Assembly (NCBI GenBank): GCA_004335835.1
Contig: RWJK01001625.1
Coordinates: 44,125-108,124 of the forward strand
Source of the DNA: Scenedesmus sp. ARA3
Taxonomy: Eukaryota; Chlorophyta; Chlorophyceae; Sphaeropleales; Scenedesmaceae
Length of the DNA stretch: 64,000 nt
Direction of reading: 5' to 3'
The position numbers and the translations under genes were made by a program. The notes below the pieces were generated by a model. The model did no database searches. It was not told the origin of the DNA and worked only from the letters and a program-made list of their open reading frames with translations. Numbering within the stretch: position 1 is the stretch's first letter; the number at the start of each line of letters is the position of its first letter. Positions 10,484 through 21,180 of the stretch are shown in pieces.

Positions 10484-12858
10484 GAAGGCAGCCAGCTGAG
10501 TGCTGCTCAATCCGCTGTAGGGCTGCAGCAGCAAGCTCTGCAGGGTGAAGCAGCAGCTGCTGTAGCCTCAGCCTTGCAGGAAAGCAGCTCACTAGCAAGT
10601 ACTGCTCTGGCAGCAGCAGCAGCAGCAGCAGCAACAGGCGCCACTGGCCTGGGCCCTGCTCAGCCGGCACCCTCAGCCGCAGCAGCAGCAGCGCTCAGCG
10701 ACGAGCAGCGCTGGGACCTAGCAGTAGATGTTGTGCAGCAGCTGGGAGACTCAGCAACAGCAGGCCGCATCCGTGGCGAGCGCAACAACTGGTACAGGCT
10801 GCAGCGCGTGCTGCAGATATTGGTGCAGAATGGAGGCAAGCCGCTGAGTGAGATGGACGTCGACATCACCAAACCTCTTGACTATGACTTCAGGTACGCC
10901 AACATGTACAAGTTGTGTCTGCTGAAGTCAAATGGTGAACATGCAATGGTACTGCAGATATTGGTTCAGAATGGAGGCAAGCCTCTGAGCGAGATGGACG
11001 TTGACACCACAAAACCCTTGGACTATGACTTCAGGTACGCCAACATGTACAAGTTGTGTCTGCTGAATTCAAATGGTGAACATGCAATGGTACTGCAGAT
11101 ATTGGTTCAGAATGGAGGCAAGCCTCTGAGCGAGATGGACGTTGACACCACAAAACCCTTGGACCATGACTTCAGGTGGGCTTAAAACATCAGGTGGCAC
11201 CACAAAGCTGTTGAAATTTCAACCTGGGCGAACAAAATTAGAGGCATATGACTGTCATAATTTGTTGGGATAAATTTGGTATGTGTCCTGGTACTCACGT
11301 TGCGGTACTACTAAAAAAGTGCTGCAGATATCGCCCTGCAGGACGCTTCAGCTGCTGTGTACACAGAGCCTGGATTGCAGTGTGTGAATGGCTGTGCTGG
11401 TGGTGCGTGTGCTGATGTGATAGTGCTGCTGCTGCCACCTTTTGCAGGTGCTTCTTCCTGACACGGCCTCGAGTGAAGCTGTATGACAGGATTGCCTACC
11501 GGGTAGAGGAGATGGTGAGCAAACAGCAGCTGTTCTGAAACTATTGTGTCGGCACTGCAAAGAGCCAGAGTTGTGGAGCTGTATGACAGGATTGCCTACC
11601 GGGTAGAGGAGATGGTGAGCACACAGCAGCTGTACAAAGGACAGATGGTAATGGCACACTGAGATGAGCTAGTTCTGTGGAGCTGTACGACAGGATCGCC
11701 TACCGGGTGGAGATGGTGAGCAGCAGATGTACGACAGAAAGTGGGCGCGCTCCGTAAACTGCTGACATAGCAGCGAGTTACATAGCCTTCTATTTGTTTA
11801 AATAAATGCCTGCCATGCTTTGTCAGCACCCCACCATGCAGCAAAGGCGACATTATGTGTACGCAGTATCAACATGCAGCATACGGCAGGGCAGTGCACA
11901 AAACACACAGCACAGCTGCCTTTGCACACTGCACCCTACGACTGCTGCTGGTGCCACTGCTGCTGCTGCCAGGTTGCTGGTGGGCTGCTAGACGAGGCCC
12001 TGCTGCTGCTGCAGCTGGGACTGGCCCCCAACAGCCACGTGGCAACTAAGGCCATAGGGTACAGGCAGGCCTGCGAGTTCATGCAGGTGGGCGAAATTGC
12101 GTGCTTATCCTACTGGGCGAAATTGCGTGCTTATCCTAATTGCGTGCTTATCCTCGGGGCCGGCCCATATCCCCACTCGGCTGCGCCTCGTGGGGATATG
12201 GGCCTGGCCCCTCGGGTGTATAGCCCACATCCCTCCTCGTTCCCCAAAACCAGAAGGATAACTAGTTCATATTGCAGTGATGTAGATGTGCCCAGCGCTG
12301 ATATGGAACTGGTCAACATGCACGTGGGGATAAAATACTGCTTGTTCCTGGCTGAGCTTGCGCAGTCACAAATGCAGTGCCTGGTCCGTGTCGAAGACTG
12401 TCGTCAACAGCACATGCACTGCTTGATATGTGCAATGCCGCATGCTTGCTGCCGAATTTCAGAATGCACTGGCTGCCGGCACCGCCACCGCGCAGCAGCT
12501 GCGCCAGCTCATCTTGGACATCGCCACTGCCTCCCGCAACTTGGTCAAGAACCAGACCACGTGGTTCAGGGACGACGACCTGTTCAGGTAGATGCTTTGT
12601 GTGTTGCTGGATAGGATTGCTGGTCGTTCTCAATGCAAGGCAGCTGGCTCAGCAGAAGCCTCGCCGCAACTGTTCTTTTCAAGCCAGGAGCTGTTATACA
12701 TGTCTTTTTATGGCTCCTCCGCATGCTCATCTATCATTGCGCTTAGTCGCTCCCACCAATTTGCACCACCGCAGCAGCTAGCTGGAGCGTAGGCCACAGC
12801 ACAATAGGAAGCGCTGCCCTTTCCGCTTGCTGCTCAAACCACACGCAAACCAATAAGA

Positions 12859-12910
<52 letters not shown>

Positions 12911-13269
12911 GCTGCAGGTGGTTGGAGGTTGGCGGCCGCAGCACTGAAAATTTCCTTTTAGAGCTGCTTGCAGAGCTAGCTGAGCCGCTTATGCTGCACA
13001 ACACACGCTGTTGACATGGTATATATTGCCGCTGCCGCTGCAGGTGGTTGGAGGTTGGCGGCCGCAGCACGGAAGACGTTCTGTCAGAGCTGCTTGCAGA
13101 GCTCGCCAAACCACAGCACGAGGGTGGCTGTGGGGACAGCGGGCGCTTAGACAAAGCCACGCAGAAGGCCCTGCAGCAGTATGTGCCTAGCTTGAAGCTG
13201 TTCAGCAATGAGGGCAGGTGTGAGGAGGCACTGGCTTGGGTGCGGCAGGCAGCGCAGCAGCAGCAGTAG
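8512..13269 (+). CDS. tRNA dimethylallyltransferase (MiaA/IPT family)
   Basis: The enzyme transfers a dimethylallyl group from DMAPP to adenine 37 of tRNAs. Exons: 8512-8862, 9552-9674, 10033-10893 (with gap), 11448-11514, 11973-12086, 12463-12587, 13044-13269. Motifs in order: P-loop [43 protein letters not shown], then after a long poly-Gln/Ala insertion [17 protein letters not shown], a short FFLTRPR segment, [17 protein letters not shown], and [12 protein letters not shown]. No C-terminal C2H2 zinc finger is visible. The ATG at 8512 follows a possible upstream TTG in the same frame; the Ser/His-rich N-terminus could be an organelle transit peptide. The bacterial enzyme is about 310 residues; this one exceeds 600 because of the Gln-rich insert after GGTGFYL. 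Four introns carry echo copies of adjacent exon edges. Confidence 0.9.
9310..9482 (+). repeat. Two echoes of IPT exon 2 start
   Basis: Copies beginning at about 9319 and 9435 repeat the acceptor and the start of exon 2 ([16 protein letters not shown]), upstream of the true exon at 9552. The echoes read LPLDQREG where the selected exon reads LPLAQREG, so they keep Asp at this point; copy choice could matter to the protein. Confidence 0.75.
10270..10500 (+). repeat. In-frame CAG repeat (poly-Gln) interrupted by an assembly gap
   Basis: A CAG tract inside IPT exon 3 encodes more than 18 glutamines before the gap and a similar number after it. It is the largest of many CAG/CTG tracts in the window. 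Confidence 0.9.
10373..10422. other. 50-N assembly gap
   Basis: There are exactly 50 Ns flanked on both sides by CAG repeat. The glutamine frame before and after the gap is only continuous if the real missing length is 1 modulo 3, so 50 is a placeholder and not a measurement. Confidence 0.97.
10808..11175 (+). repeat. 141-base in-frame tandem repeat at the end of IPT exon 3
   Basis: The last about 86 bases of exon 3, its GT donor and about 55 intron bases are repeated twice more, with donors after 10893, 11034 and 11175. The period is 141, so all three units stay open in one frame; the open frame closes just past the third donor. Unit 1 differs from unit 2 at nine codons, eight synonymous, while the 55-base spacers differ at one base. 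Confidence 0.85.
11576..11722 (+). repeat. Two echoes of the end of IPT exon 4
   Basis: Donor-bearing copies of the segment [14 protein letters not shown] lie downstream of the true exon (11448-11514), at about 11576-11617 and 11679-11718. The second lacks one GAG codon. Confidence 0.75.
12096..12211. repeat. Direct repeats plus 21-base-arm hairpin in an IPT intron
   Basis: Three copies of an AATTGCGTGCTTATCCT-like 17-mer run from about 12104 to 12153. They are followed immediately by an inverted repeat with arms at 12156-12176 and 12190-12211 (one bulged base) and a 13-base loop. The arms centre on GGCCCATATCCCCAC. This resembles a small foldback element or a structured intron segment; no terminal inverted repeats with target duplication could be shown. 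Confidence 0.7.
12914..12990 (+). repeat. Echo of the last IPT exon start
   Basis: This is an acceptor-bearing copy of the first about 75 bases of the exon that begins at 13044 ([10 protein letters not shown]... with the following Leu-rich helix). It decays after the [13 protein letters not shown] segment. A CTG tract immediately precedes it. Confidence 0.75.
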
Positions 13270-14124
13270 CAGCAAGTGCTTGCAGGAGCGGCTTGTGGAG
13301 AGAGTCCAACGCAGTAGGGCGGATGGAGGCTCTGCACCCGGCAAGATGTTGCATCAGGCTCTGCATTGGCAGCACCTGCCAATGCAGTGAAGGTTGTTGC
13401 ACATGCGTCATGCAGCCATGACACGGCGCAAACGTTGTGAGGATTTTGTCACATAAAGGCGGTTCAAGGCGGCATGCGGAAAAGGACTTACTTTCCACGG
13501 TGGTCTGGCGCCCAGCACCGGTTTAGGAGGGTGCAAGGCAATGGTTCAGTGCTGTTGGGTCGTACATCACAGTCGTGAAAGTGACATGTGTCTCGCTTCA
13601 GTTCAAGCACTTCTCTCAGGCGTATGAAGTCTGAGTTCCAGGTTAAGTTGCTGTTTACAGCGCTGCGTGTGCAGCTCACCGTGCCGTAAAGCGAACGCCA
13701 AAGATCCAGTGGTTACGTCTTCAAGCTAAAACAGCCGCAGCCTGTAATCGCGTCGTTGGTATGTTCAAAAAAGCCTTTTACAAAAAGCTTCAAGGCCTGG
13801 ACTCGCCTGCTGTGACCAAGGACCCACAACAGCAGCAGCAAGGACGTGCAACGTGCACGGTGCAGGACCCAGCAAGAATGAACCTGCTGCTTACGCTCCA
13901 GCCGTACAGTCTGGAGCAAGCGTTCTGGAGATGCAAGCACACCCGCAGGTGGGCCGAATGTTGTTGTTGTTCATCAGCGCTGTCACAGCGTCTGCCAGAT
14001 GGTGCAGCAGCAGCACCCAGTCGGGCCCTTGTCCGACTGAACAGTCTGCCTTCAACAAGCACACAAGTGATTTAGCCGTGTGTGTGTGCTGTCATGATAT
14101 GAAAACAGTGTTGGCATTCAGTGC

Positions 14125-14172
<48 letters not shown>

Positions 14173-14339
14173 TCGCTTGTCCGTGTGTTTCGCAAGTATT
14201 CAAGCAGTCCCAACTGCAGCAGTAGCACAGCGTCGAGCTTCTGGGTGCTTGGAGTGCACTGGTGCAGAGTAGTGGGGATGCGCTAAACTTCAGGTTACAG
14301 TACGGTCAACATAAACCACCCAGTACTTGCTGCCAATGG
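13270..14339. other. Region without a supported gene
   Basis: There is a 104-codon open frame at 13761-14075 (+) starting MFKKAFYKKLQGLDSPAV. It could be an upstream exon of the membrane-protein gene that follows, but I cannot connect it by splice phase. A pure CAG tract lies at about 14126-14171. Nothing else is recognised. Confidence 0.4.
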
Positions 14340-15125
14340 CTGCGCTGCCCACGCTTTTCCTGCGAACTGCTGCTGCACATCTATCTGCAGGGTGCTGATG
14401 GTAGCTGATCCCAGCCTGGCGGGCCGACATCTCGCGGCGGTAGTCAAACCAAGTCAAAGTAGTGACAATGCCCACTGCTGATGCCGTTTCCTGCGAACTG
14501 CTGCACATGTGCAGGGTGCTGCTGGTAGCTGACGTCAGCCGGGCTGGCCACCATGTTGCGGCGACAGTCAGACAAAGTCAAATTAGTAACAAGGCACCTA
14601 CATCTCACTGCTGATGTCGTTTCCTGCAAACTGCCGGGATGCCGTTACCTGCAAACTGCAGGGTGCTGATGGTAGCTGATGTCAGCGCCTGCACCATTGC
14701 GCTGCTGCAAGCCACCATGAGCGCCGTCGAGTCAAAATAAAACTAGTGACAGTGCCCACTGCTGATGCCGCTTTCCCGCAAACTGCCGCAAATGTGCAGG
14801 GTGCTGATGGTAGCTGATGTCAGCGCCTGCACCGTTGCGCTGCTGCAAGCCACCATGAGCACCGTCAGAGTGGCAGGCGCAGCATTGACATGATATCCTG
14901 CCAACTGCTGCATGTTTGCAGGGTGCTGATGGCAGCTGATGTCAGCGCCTGCACCATTGCGCTGCTGCAAGCCACCATGAGCACCGTCAGAGTGGCAGAC
15001 GCAGCATTGACATGATTTCCTGCCAACCGCTGCATGTTTGCAGGGTGCTGATGGTAGCTGATGTCAGCGCCTGCACCATTGCACTGCTGCAAGCCACAAT
15101 GAGCGCCGTCAGAGTGGCAGATGCA
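14340..15125 (+). repeat. About six 120-150-base tandem copies of a membrane-protein exon start
   Basis: The unit contains GTTTCCTGCAAACTGC-like sequence, a GCAGGGTGCTGATGGTAGCTG acceptor-plus-exon core and the codons for ADVSACTIALLQATMSAV. Cores occur at about 14387, 14511, 14659, 14796, 14920 and 15041. The first two are strongly decayed; the last runs on into the real exon. Confidence 0.85.
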
Positions 15126-16441
15126 GCACCTGGAAAGTCCATTTTCGACATCTACCTGGGCCCGCAGCACTGGCTATTTAATTTGGGTGTGCTTATCATC
15201 GTCTACCAGACCTCTGCGCTGCTGCCGCTGCTGGCAATGGCGCTAAAAAGGTCAACAGCAGCAGCAGCATCCGGGCCAGGAGTGACAGCAGCAGCAGCAG
15301 CAGCAGCGGCGCCAACAGCAGATCACGGCGGTAGCAGAAGCAGCAGCAGCAGCGAGGAGTCCTATTATTCACACCATCGGCTCGCCCTGTGCCTGCTGAA
15401 CCGCCTGCTGCGGCTCGTCTACAGCACACTGCAGCTGCTGCTGCCGAGCGCGACTGGCTACTATGCGCAGGCAATCGCATTGCGCACGCAAGGCTTGCAG
15501 CAGCGGCCCATGAAGGCGCTGCTGGTGAATGTGCTGCACCCGACAGTCTTCTGGATGGCTCAGGTGCGCTGCTGGCGGGCTGAGCAATGTTTCCTGCAAG
15601 CTAGGGCATGTTTCCTGCAAGTGCATTCAGTCAAATTAATGATCATGCTTTCATGCTGGCTGGCTACACAGGCTGTCCTGCTAGCAGAGTTGCCTCACAT
15701 CGCCGAGAGGCCCTTTCTACAAGCATGGATTGTCCTGCAAGCATGAAGTGTCCTGCAAGCATAAATTGTCCTGCAAAGAAGGTTGCTTGCCTGGCATTGT
15801 TGACAGATGCCCTCTGTAAGTACGCTTTCACAGCACAGACTGCCCTCAGTGGTGCAAAAGCAGGCTAACGCCTGCACCCAGTTCTCTTGCACATGCACTG
15901 TCGGAAGTGCACATCAGTGAAACGCAGCTGATCAACTGGTGCTGTTGTCCGTTTCCTGCTTGCTTCTGCCTGCAGGCCAACTTTGTGCTGCCGTGGCGGT
16001 GGGCGCTGCTGATGCAGCTGGTCAACTCCGCAGTAGTGCTTGGAGCGTGGTCAAGGCAGCTGCCCTGCTGGCTCCAATCATTTCAAATGCAGCCAGAAAC
16101 CCTAACCCAACCTGAACTCTTCTACCAAGCTCAGGCAACAGAGGCATGCGAAGTGCTGCAGTACGCAAGCTCCTACATGCGGATGGGATTCGGGGATGCA
16201 ATGTTTCTGGTGTCAGATCATAGTGTGTGTGAGGGCTTCCAAGCAGTGCAGGCGCTGCAGGCGTTTGGCACGATAGTGTGCCTGGCGGTGCTGCCGCTGG
16301 CTGTTCTGTATGCGTTTGAGTGGCGGTACAAGCTGCAGTTCCTGCGATCACTGGCACAGGCAGATGCAACAGCAGCAGCAGCAGCAGCTGATTCTACTGC
16401 AGCGGCTGACGGAGGCACCAGTGGCAATGCTGAAAGCGGAC

Positions 16442-16486
<45 letters not shown>

Positions 16487-16683
16487 TATGGCCGGCAGCT
16501 GCTGCAGGAGAGAGCAGCAGCAGCAGCGCTGGCTACCCTGCAGGTCTGATGGATGAGCCGATTGCTGCTGTGGTGTTGCGGTGGTTGGTGTGTGTTGACG
16601 TGATGCTGGTTGGTGCGTGGCTACTTGCTGAGGTGTTAGTAATAGAAGTATTCAGCAAGACAGCATGTCCTGCACAGCTCTAA
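15044..16683 (+). CDS. Multi-pass membrane protein, tandem paralog 1 (5' exons not found)
   Basis: I do not recognise the family. Two exons are clear: 15044-15563 and 15976-16683 (stop TAA). They join in phase after FWMAQ and read on into ANFVLPWRWALLMQL. Hydrophobic stretches suggest at least four to five membrane segments: around HWLFNLGVLIIVYQTSALL, the RWALLMQLVNSAVVL stretch, AFGTIVCLAVLPLAVLYAF, and a C-terminal pair after EPIAAVVLRWL. A Ser/Ala-rich loop, encoded by a CAG-type tract near 16444-16486, separates the last two. The loop before the third segment is conserved with paralog 2 (LFYQAQAT.AC, then YASSY.RM). The protein has no start codon here: the array of exon-start copies upstream implies at least one earlier exon. 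Confidence 0.6.
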
Positions 16684-16694
16684 GCTTTGAAGGG

Positions 16695-16732
16695 CTCCTG
16701 GCTGGAATCTCTCGTGAGATTCCAGCCAGGAG
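16695..16732. repeat. Perfect 17-bp hairpin just after the stop of paralog 1
   Basis: Arms 16695-16711 and 16716-16732 are perfectly complementary (CTCCTGGCTGGAATCTC and its complement) with a four-base TCGT loop, 12 bases after the stop codon. The paralog 2 region has a much weaker counterpart (GGAGCC...GGCTCC near 20727-20745). Confidence 0.85.
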
Positions 16733-19085
16733 TTGTTGAATGTGCAGTTTGCAGGTTGGTAAGGGATGCTGAGTTGGAGTTTTCTGTGTTGTGGCGATGC
16801 TGGTTGGTGCGTGGTTGCTTGCTGGGGTGCCGGTGACAGATGCGTTCAGCAGGACAGCATGTCCTGCATAGCTGGCAGCCTTTCACTGCCTCCTTGTTCA
16901 GTTACCCTCTCCTTTTTTGTTGTTTGTAGATCATCTTGTAGATATGATGACGCGCAGCTCGCGGAGTGCTTTTTGAACACAAAGTGACTTTTGGAGGGCG
17001 TTGTGTGCATTTGGTGCACGATGGTGTGTTTTGTGTGTTACTTTCTGCAATGCAGCTCAAGAGTTCGAATCTCACACTGCCAAAATTTGAAATCAGCCAT
17101 GACTCTTACGCCGGAGCAGCAGCCCGCGCCTTGTGTGTATCTTGCCACAATGACAGGATACATTTTTTTTGTTTGGGGGGGGGTCTCTCGGAACAGCTTT
17201 TTTTGTTTACACTAGTCCTACAGCATCAACACTGCGTGTGCTGTGACTGACGGCTTTGCCTGCAAGGCCATATGTCAAGTTACACACACAGAGACTTTCC
17301 GGGGTGAGTCTCCTTGAGTGACAGCCTGTTTTGCTGAGTCATCTGCGACGTTCCAGATATTCGGGTGTTCGTCGCAACGTAGTTGCCTGTGCACACCATG
17401 TAACCCCTCTTCTTCAGCTTTTTTTGTTTTTTTGGGCGCAGCTTTGCTTCAAGGTGCACAGCCTTGCATCTACCGTGTAGGATTTGTGTATATACAACGT
17501 GTGTCTCCCGCCACAAAGTGGCCGCCCTGTGTGACGCAGCGCAGCACTGCTGTGCAGTCTCACATGATGTGCACTTTGCGTTACCCATGTGCACCTTGCG
17601 TTGCGTTACATTACGTACTCCATTCCGCAGCAGAGTAGGAACCCGCTTTGCACAGATCAAAGCCTTGTGATGCAGTTCCTGCAGAGCTGTGATGCAAACT
17701 GGGACCTGTGACTCAAGCTGGGGTCCTGCCGAGCTGTGACTCGAACTGGGGTTTGTGATTCAAACTGGGGCTTGTGATTCAAAATGCGGTTTGTGATTCA
17801 AGCTGGGGCTTGTGATTCAAACTGGGGTTTTCAGAACCACGCAGGGCCTGCAGAGCCGTGGTTCAAAGTGGGGTTTGTGCGTTCTGTACACCTGTGCTTC
17901 CTTTGCTAGCTGCGGTACATTTGAGTCAGCTGTGGCAGGTGTTTTTGATAAAACACTCTGGCGTGTTGAGATTTTTGGGTGTCCGTTGCAACGTGGTTGC
18001 CTCTGCACACAGTGCCACCCCTCTTCTTCTTCTGGCGTGGTGCACTCTTACTGACGTTCCATCAGCTGCCCAGGGGGTGTCGTGGCAGCTTTTTTGTTGT
18101 TACCAGGGGGAGCAAAGTCCTACTGGCTGATCATACAAAGCAATCAGGCAAACCTGAATGCCGGTCACGTATGCCCTGGGTGTGCTGTGGCAGCTTCTAC
18201 TGTGTGGTGTGTTGCGGTCACACAGCAAGTGTCCAAAGCAAGACGTGCTTGCATGCGCTTGCAAGCATTGCGTTGCTGATGATTTATGCACATCAGCAAC
18301 CTCCTTGGTCCAGCTTGTGCAGCACCGTTGAGGCCTTCAACCCGGGGTGGTGATTTATGCACTTGGTCAGCAATGACTGTTGACGATGACGCGGCAGCGA
18401 AACATTCTGCTGTTAGTCACACAGGCCATGCAAATGATGATGATGAGGCCATGCACATGATGATGATGAGGCCATGCACATGCCGTCAGCAGTGCTGTTA
18501 CACCGTGTTGCGCAAAGGGGTGCTGTAGCCCTGTGGGTTGGGCCTGAGGGGTTGATGGTGTTCTGCATGTTTAAGATTTAGTCAGTGTCCTTGCACTGGC
18601 TATGCTGATGCGTGTTGTTCTGCCAGGACTCCTTTGTGCATGCCGTGCTGGGTTTCAAACCCATTTCAAACCCATCAGCGGCTGAAATGTTGCTGTTGCC
18701 TTTTTGGGCAGATCTGCTTGGAGGCTTCTAAAAATGTCCTGCAGTGGTTGTCGAAGGCCCTCTTGCTGCCCCTGCTGGTACTGATATTCAGCAATGCTGA
18801 TTCAAATCCAGACGTGCCATATGTTGCTGACATAAGGTATGGTGAAGCATGATGGTTTTGATGCACCCTAGCGAGTGTGGTAAACAGCAGTGGTTGTGAC
18901 AACGCAATCATCACAGCTAGCTATGTCAGTCCACATTATGATGCATTTTGCTTGTGGAGTATGACCTGCATGCACGTTGAAACGTTTGCACCACGGGTGC
19001 GTTCTGGTGGGGTGCCTGGTGCTGTCACAGGTGTGACAGCGGGTGTGAACACGTGGGCCAGCAGCAGTGACGCGTCGCTTTCAAC
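16733..19085. other. Region between the membrane paralogs without a supported gene
   Basis: The first 150 bases contain a partial copy of the paralog 1 C-terminus (16775-16870). The rest has lower CTG density and T-rich runs (17160-17225, 17420-17440). It contains two diverged copies of an about 80-base block (17343-17420 and 17957-18035, sharing CAACGT.GTTGCCTNTGCACAC), a 24-base ATGATGATGAGGCCATGCACA repeat at 18433-18482, and the repeat array at 17685. No frame shows a recognisable domain; a hydrophobic 40-residue segment at 18715-18850 may be a relic of the same family. Confidence 0.4.
17685..17880 (+). repeat. About 20-base tandem repeat, consensus TGTGATTCAAACTGGGGTT
   Basis: Roughly eight units with substitutions run from about 17685 to 17880, including variants with GACTC, GATGC or GGTTC. 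It is non-coding as far as can be seen. Confidence 0.8.
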
Positions 19086-19104
19086 ACGCACTATATATAA
19101 TATT

Positions 19105-20678
19105 TCAGTTCCACAGTGGCACCACTAACAGCCCTCTCCCAGGCAAGAGCATCACAAATTGATGAGTTCAATTTGCAACACAGCCAGACAGCAGCCATAG
19201 CAGCTGCTGCAGCCGAGGTGCTTCTAACACTGCCTCGCCGTGGGGCCCCCATCATAAAGCTGCACTCCAGACTAACCAATCTGCTGCTGCCCAGTCGTTC
19301 AGGTTTACGAAAACTCGTGCAAGGCGTCAAAACACTGAACAACAGCTCCACTGCTGACGCTGTTTCCTGCAAACCTGCTGCGCAGGGCGCTGATGCTGGC
19401 TGACGTTTGCGCCTACACCACCGCGCTGCTGCACATGAACATGAGCGTCCTTCGCATGGCGGCAACACAGCCCAGCAAATCCATCTTCAGCATCCACCTG
19501 GGATCCGAGCACTGGCTGTTCAACCTAGGGTTCATCTCCACCATCTACCAGACCTCAGCGCTGCTGCTGCTGCTGCTGGCAATCGCGCTCAGCACATGGA
19601 CAGCAGCAGCAGCAGCAGCAGCAGGGCGCAGACGTGAGCCGTTCTACACGCGCCACCGGCACACGCTGTGCCTGATGAGTCGGCTGCTGCGGCTGTTCTA
19701 CTGCATGGCTCATTTGCTGCAGCCTGGCGCAATGAGCTTCTTTGCGCACGCAATAGCGGCACGCACACGCGACGTGCAGCAGCGGCCCATGAAAGCACTG
19801 CTGGTCAACGTGCTGCACCCAACAGCTTTCTGGATGGCCCAGGTGCGCTGCTGGCGGGCTGTGCAAGCCAGCGTGTGTTTCCTGCAAGCCAATGTTTCCT
19901 GCAAGCCAGGGCATGTTTCCTGCAAGTATGTATTGTCAACAGGAAGATCAAGTTTTCATTTCGGCGCTGGTGCATCAAGTTGTCTCTCTTCAAGCACCCT
20001 CACTGCGTACTGGGTGACACTTGATATGCCGCATTGCAGAGCTACGCCGCCGCAGTTGAGCCCACGCGCTTCTGCCTTGTACTTCTTTGCATGCACGCCA
20101 ACTTCGTACTGCCTTGGCGATGGATGCTGCTGATTCAGCTGGTCAACTACGCAGCAGTACAAGCCTTGTGGTCAAGGCCGCTGCCCTGCGTACTGCAAGC
20201 CGTGCAGCTGAAGCCATTCAACGCATCTGAGCTATTCTACCAAGCTCAGGCAACAGATGCCTGCAAAGCATTGCATTACGCAAGCTCTTACATACGGATG
20301 TGGATCGGGGACGTTACGTACATGGTGAATGATAAACGCATGTGCGAGGGCTTGGGCGCGGTGCAGGCGCTGCAGGCGTTTGCCACTGTAGTGTGCCTGG
20401 CGGTGCTGCCGCTGGCTGCCGCATATGCTTTTGAGCGGAGGTATAAGCTGCAGTTCCTGCGGTCAATGGCACAGGCTGATGCAGCAGCAGCAGCAGCAGC
20501 AGCAACCACCGGAGGCTCTACTGCAGCGGCAGGCAGCGACGCTGCAATCAGAAGCAGCAACAGCAGCGGCAGTGACAGCTACATCACAGGTTTGTCGGAT
20601 GAGCCGGTTGCTGCTGTGGTGTTGCGGTGGCTGGCGTGTGTTGTGGCGATGCTGCTGTGCGCGTGGCTGCTTGCATAG
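19105..20678 (+). CDS. Multi-pass membrane protein, tandem paralog 2
   Basis: This is a close paralog of the gene at 15044-16683. Exons 19386-19842 and 20040-20678 join in phase. An upstream exon beginning near 19105-19120 (frame containing QIDEFNLQHSQTAA, then LPRRGAPIIKLHSRL) has no ATG, so the true start is elsewhere; a TATATATAAT stretch at 19092 may be part of a promoter or intron. Conserved pieces with paralog 1: HWLFNLG, the IYQTSALL segment, QQRPMKALLVNVLHPT.FWMAQ, NFVLPWRW, then LFYQAQATDAC and RYKLQFLRS.AQAD. The acceptor used in paralog 1 right before ANFVLPWRW is destroyed here (no AG), so an earlier AG at 20038-20039 was used. It ends 18 residues earlier than paralog 1. Function unknown. 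Confidence 0.55.
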
Positions 20679-21180
20679 GTGTTGGTGACAGAGGCGTTTG
20701 GCAGCACAGCATGTCCTGCATAGCTAGGAGCCTTTCATTGGCTCCTGGTTAAGTTTCCCTCTCCTTGTTTTTGTTTGTAGAACATCATGAAGATGCTTGC
20801 AGAGGTGCTGGTGACAGAGGCGTTTGGCAGCACAGAAGCATGTTGTGCTGACGCATGAATAGGGTATGCTGGGTGCTGATGAGCATCAAATAATATTCTA
20901 CAATCATTGAAATCTAGCATGTTGGAGGTGTGATGTGTAGCAATGACTCTGCAGTACTGTGTATTAAGGCTGATGATTCAAGGGCGGGTGGTTACTGTCT
21001 CTGACCAGTTTTGGTGCTAGAGCTGCGCTGCTTGTTTGGTGACCAGCTGTGGTCAGTGTTGCCGGCAGCTGCTGCGTGCTGAGCTTGACACTGCACAACA
21101 GGCGTGTGAGCTGGCTGGGGTAGCAGACATGTGTGCGGTCGTTGTGTGTCTTTATGTATGCCTTGCTTGCTTCGTTGGTG
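20679..21180. other. 3' flank of paralog 2
   Basis: It contains a second copy of the terminal GCACAGCATGTCCTGCATAGCT segment shared with 16845-16875, and a short copy of the coding end near 20800-20845. No gene seen. Confidence 0.4.
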
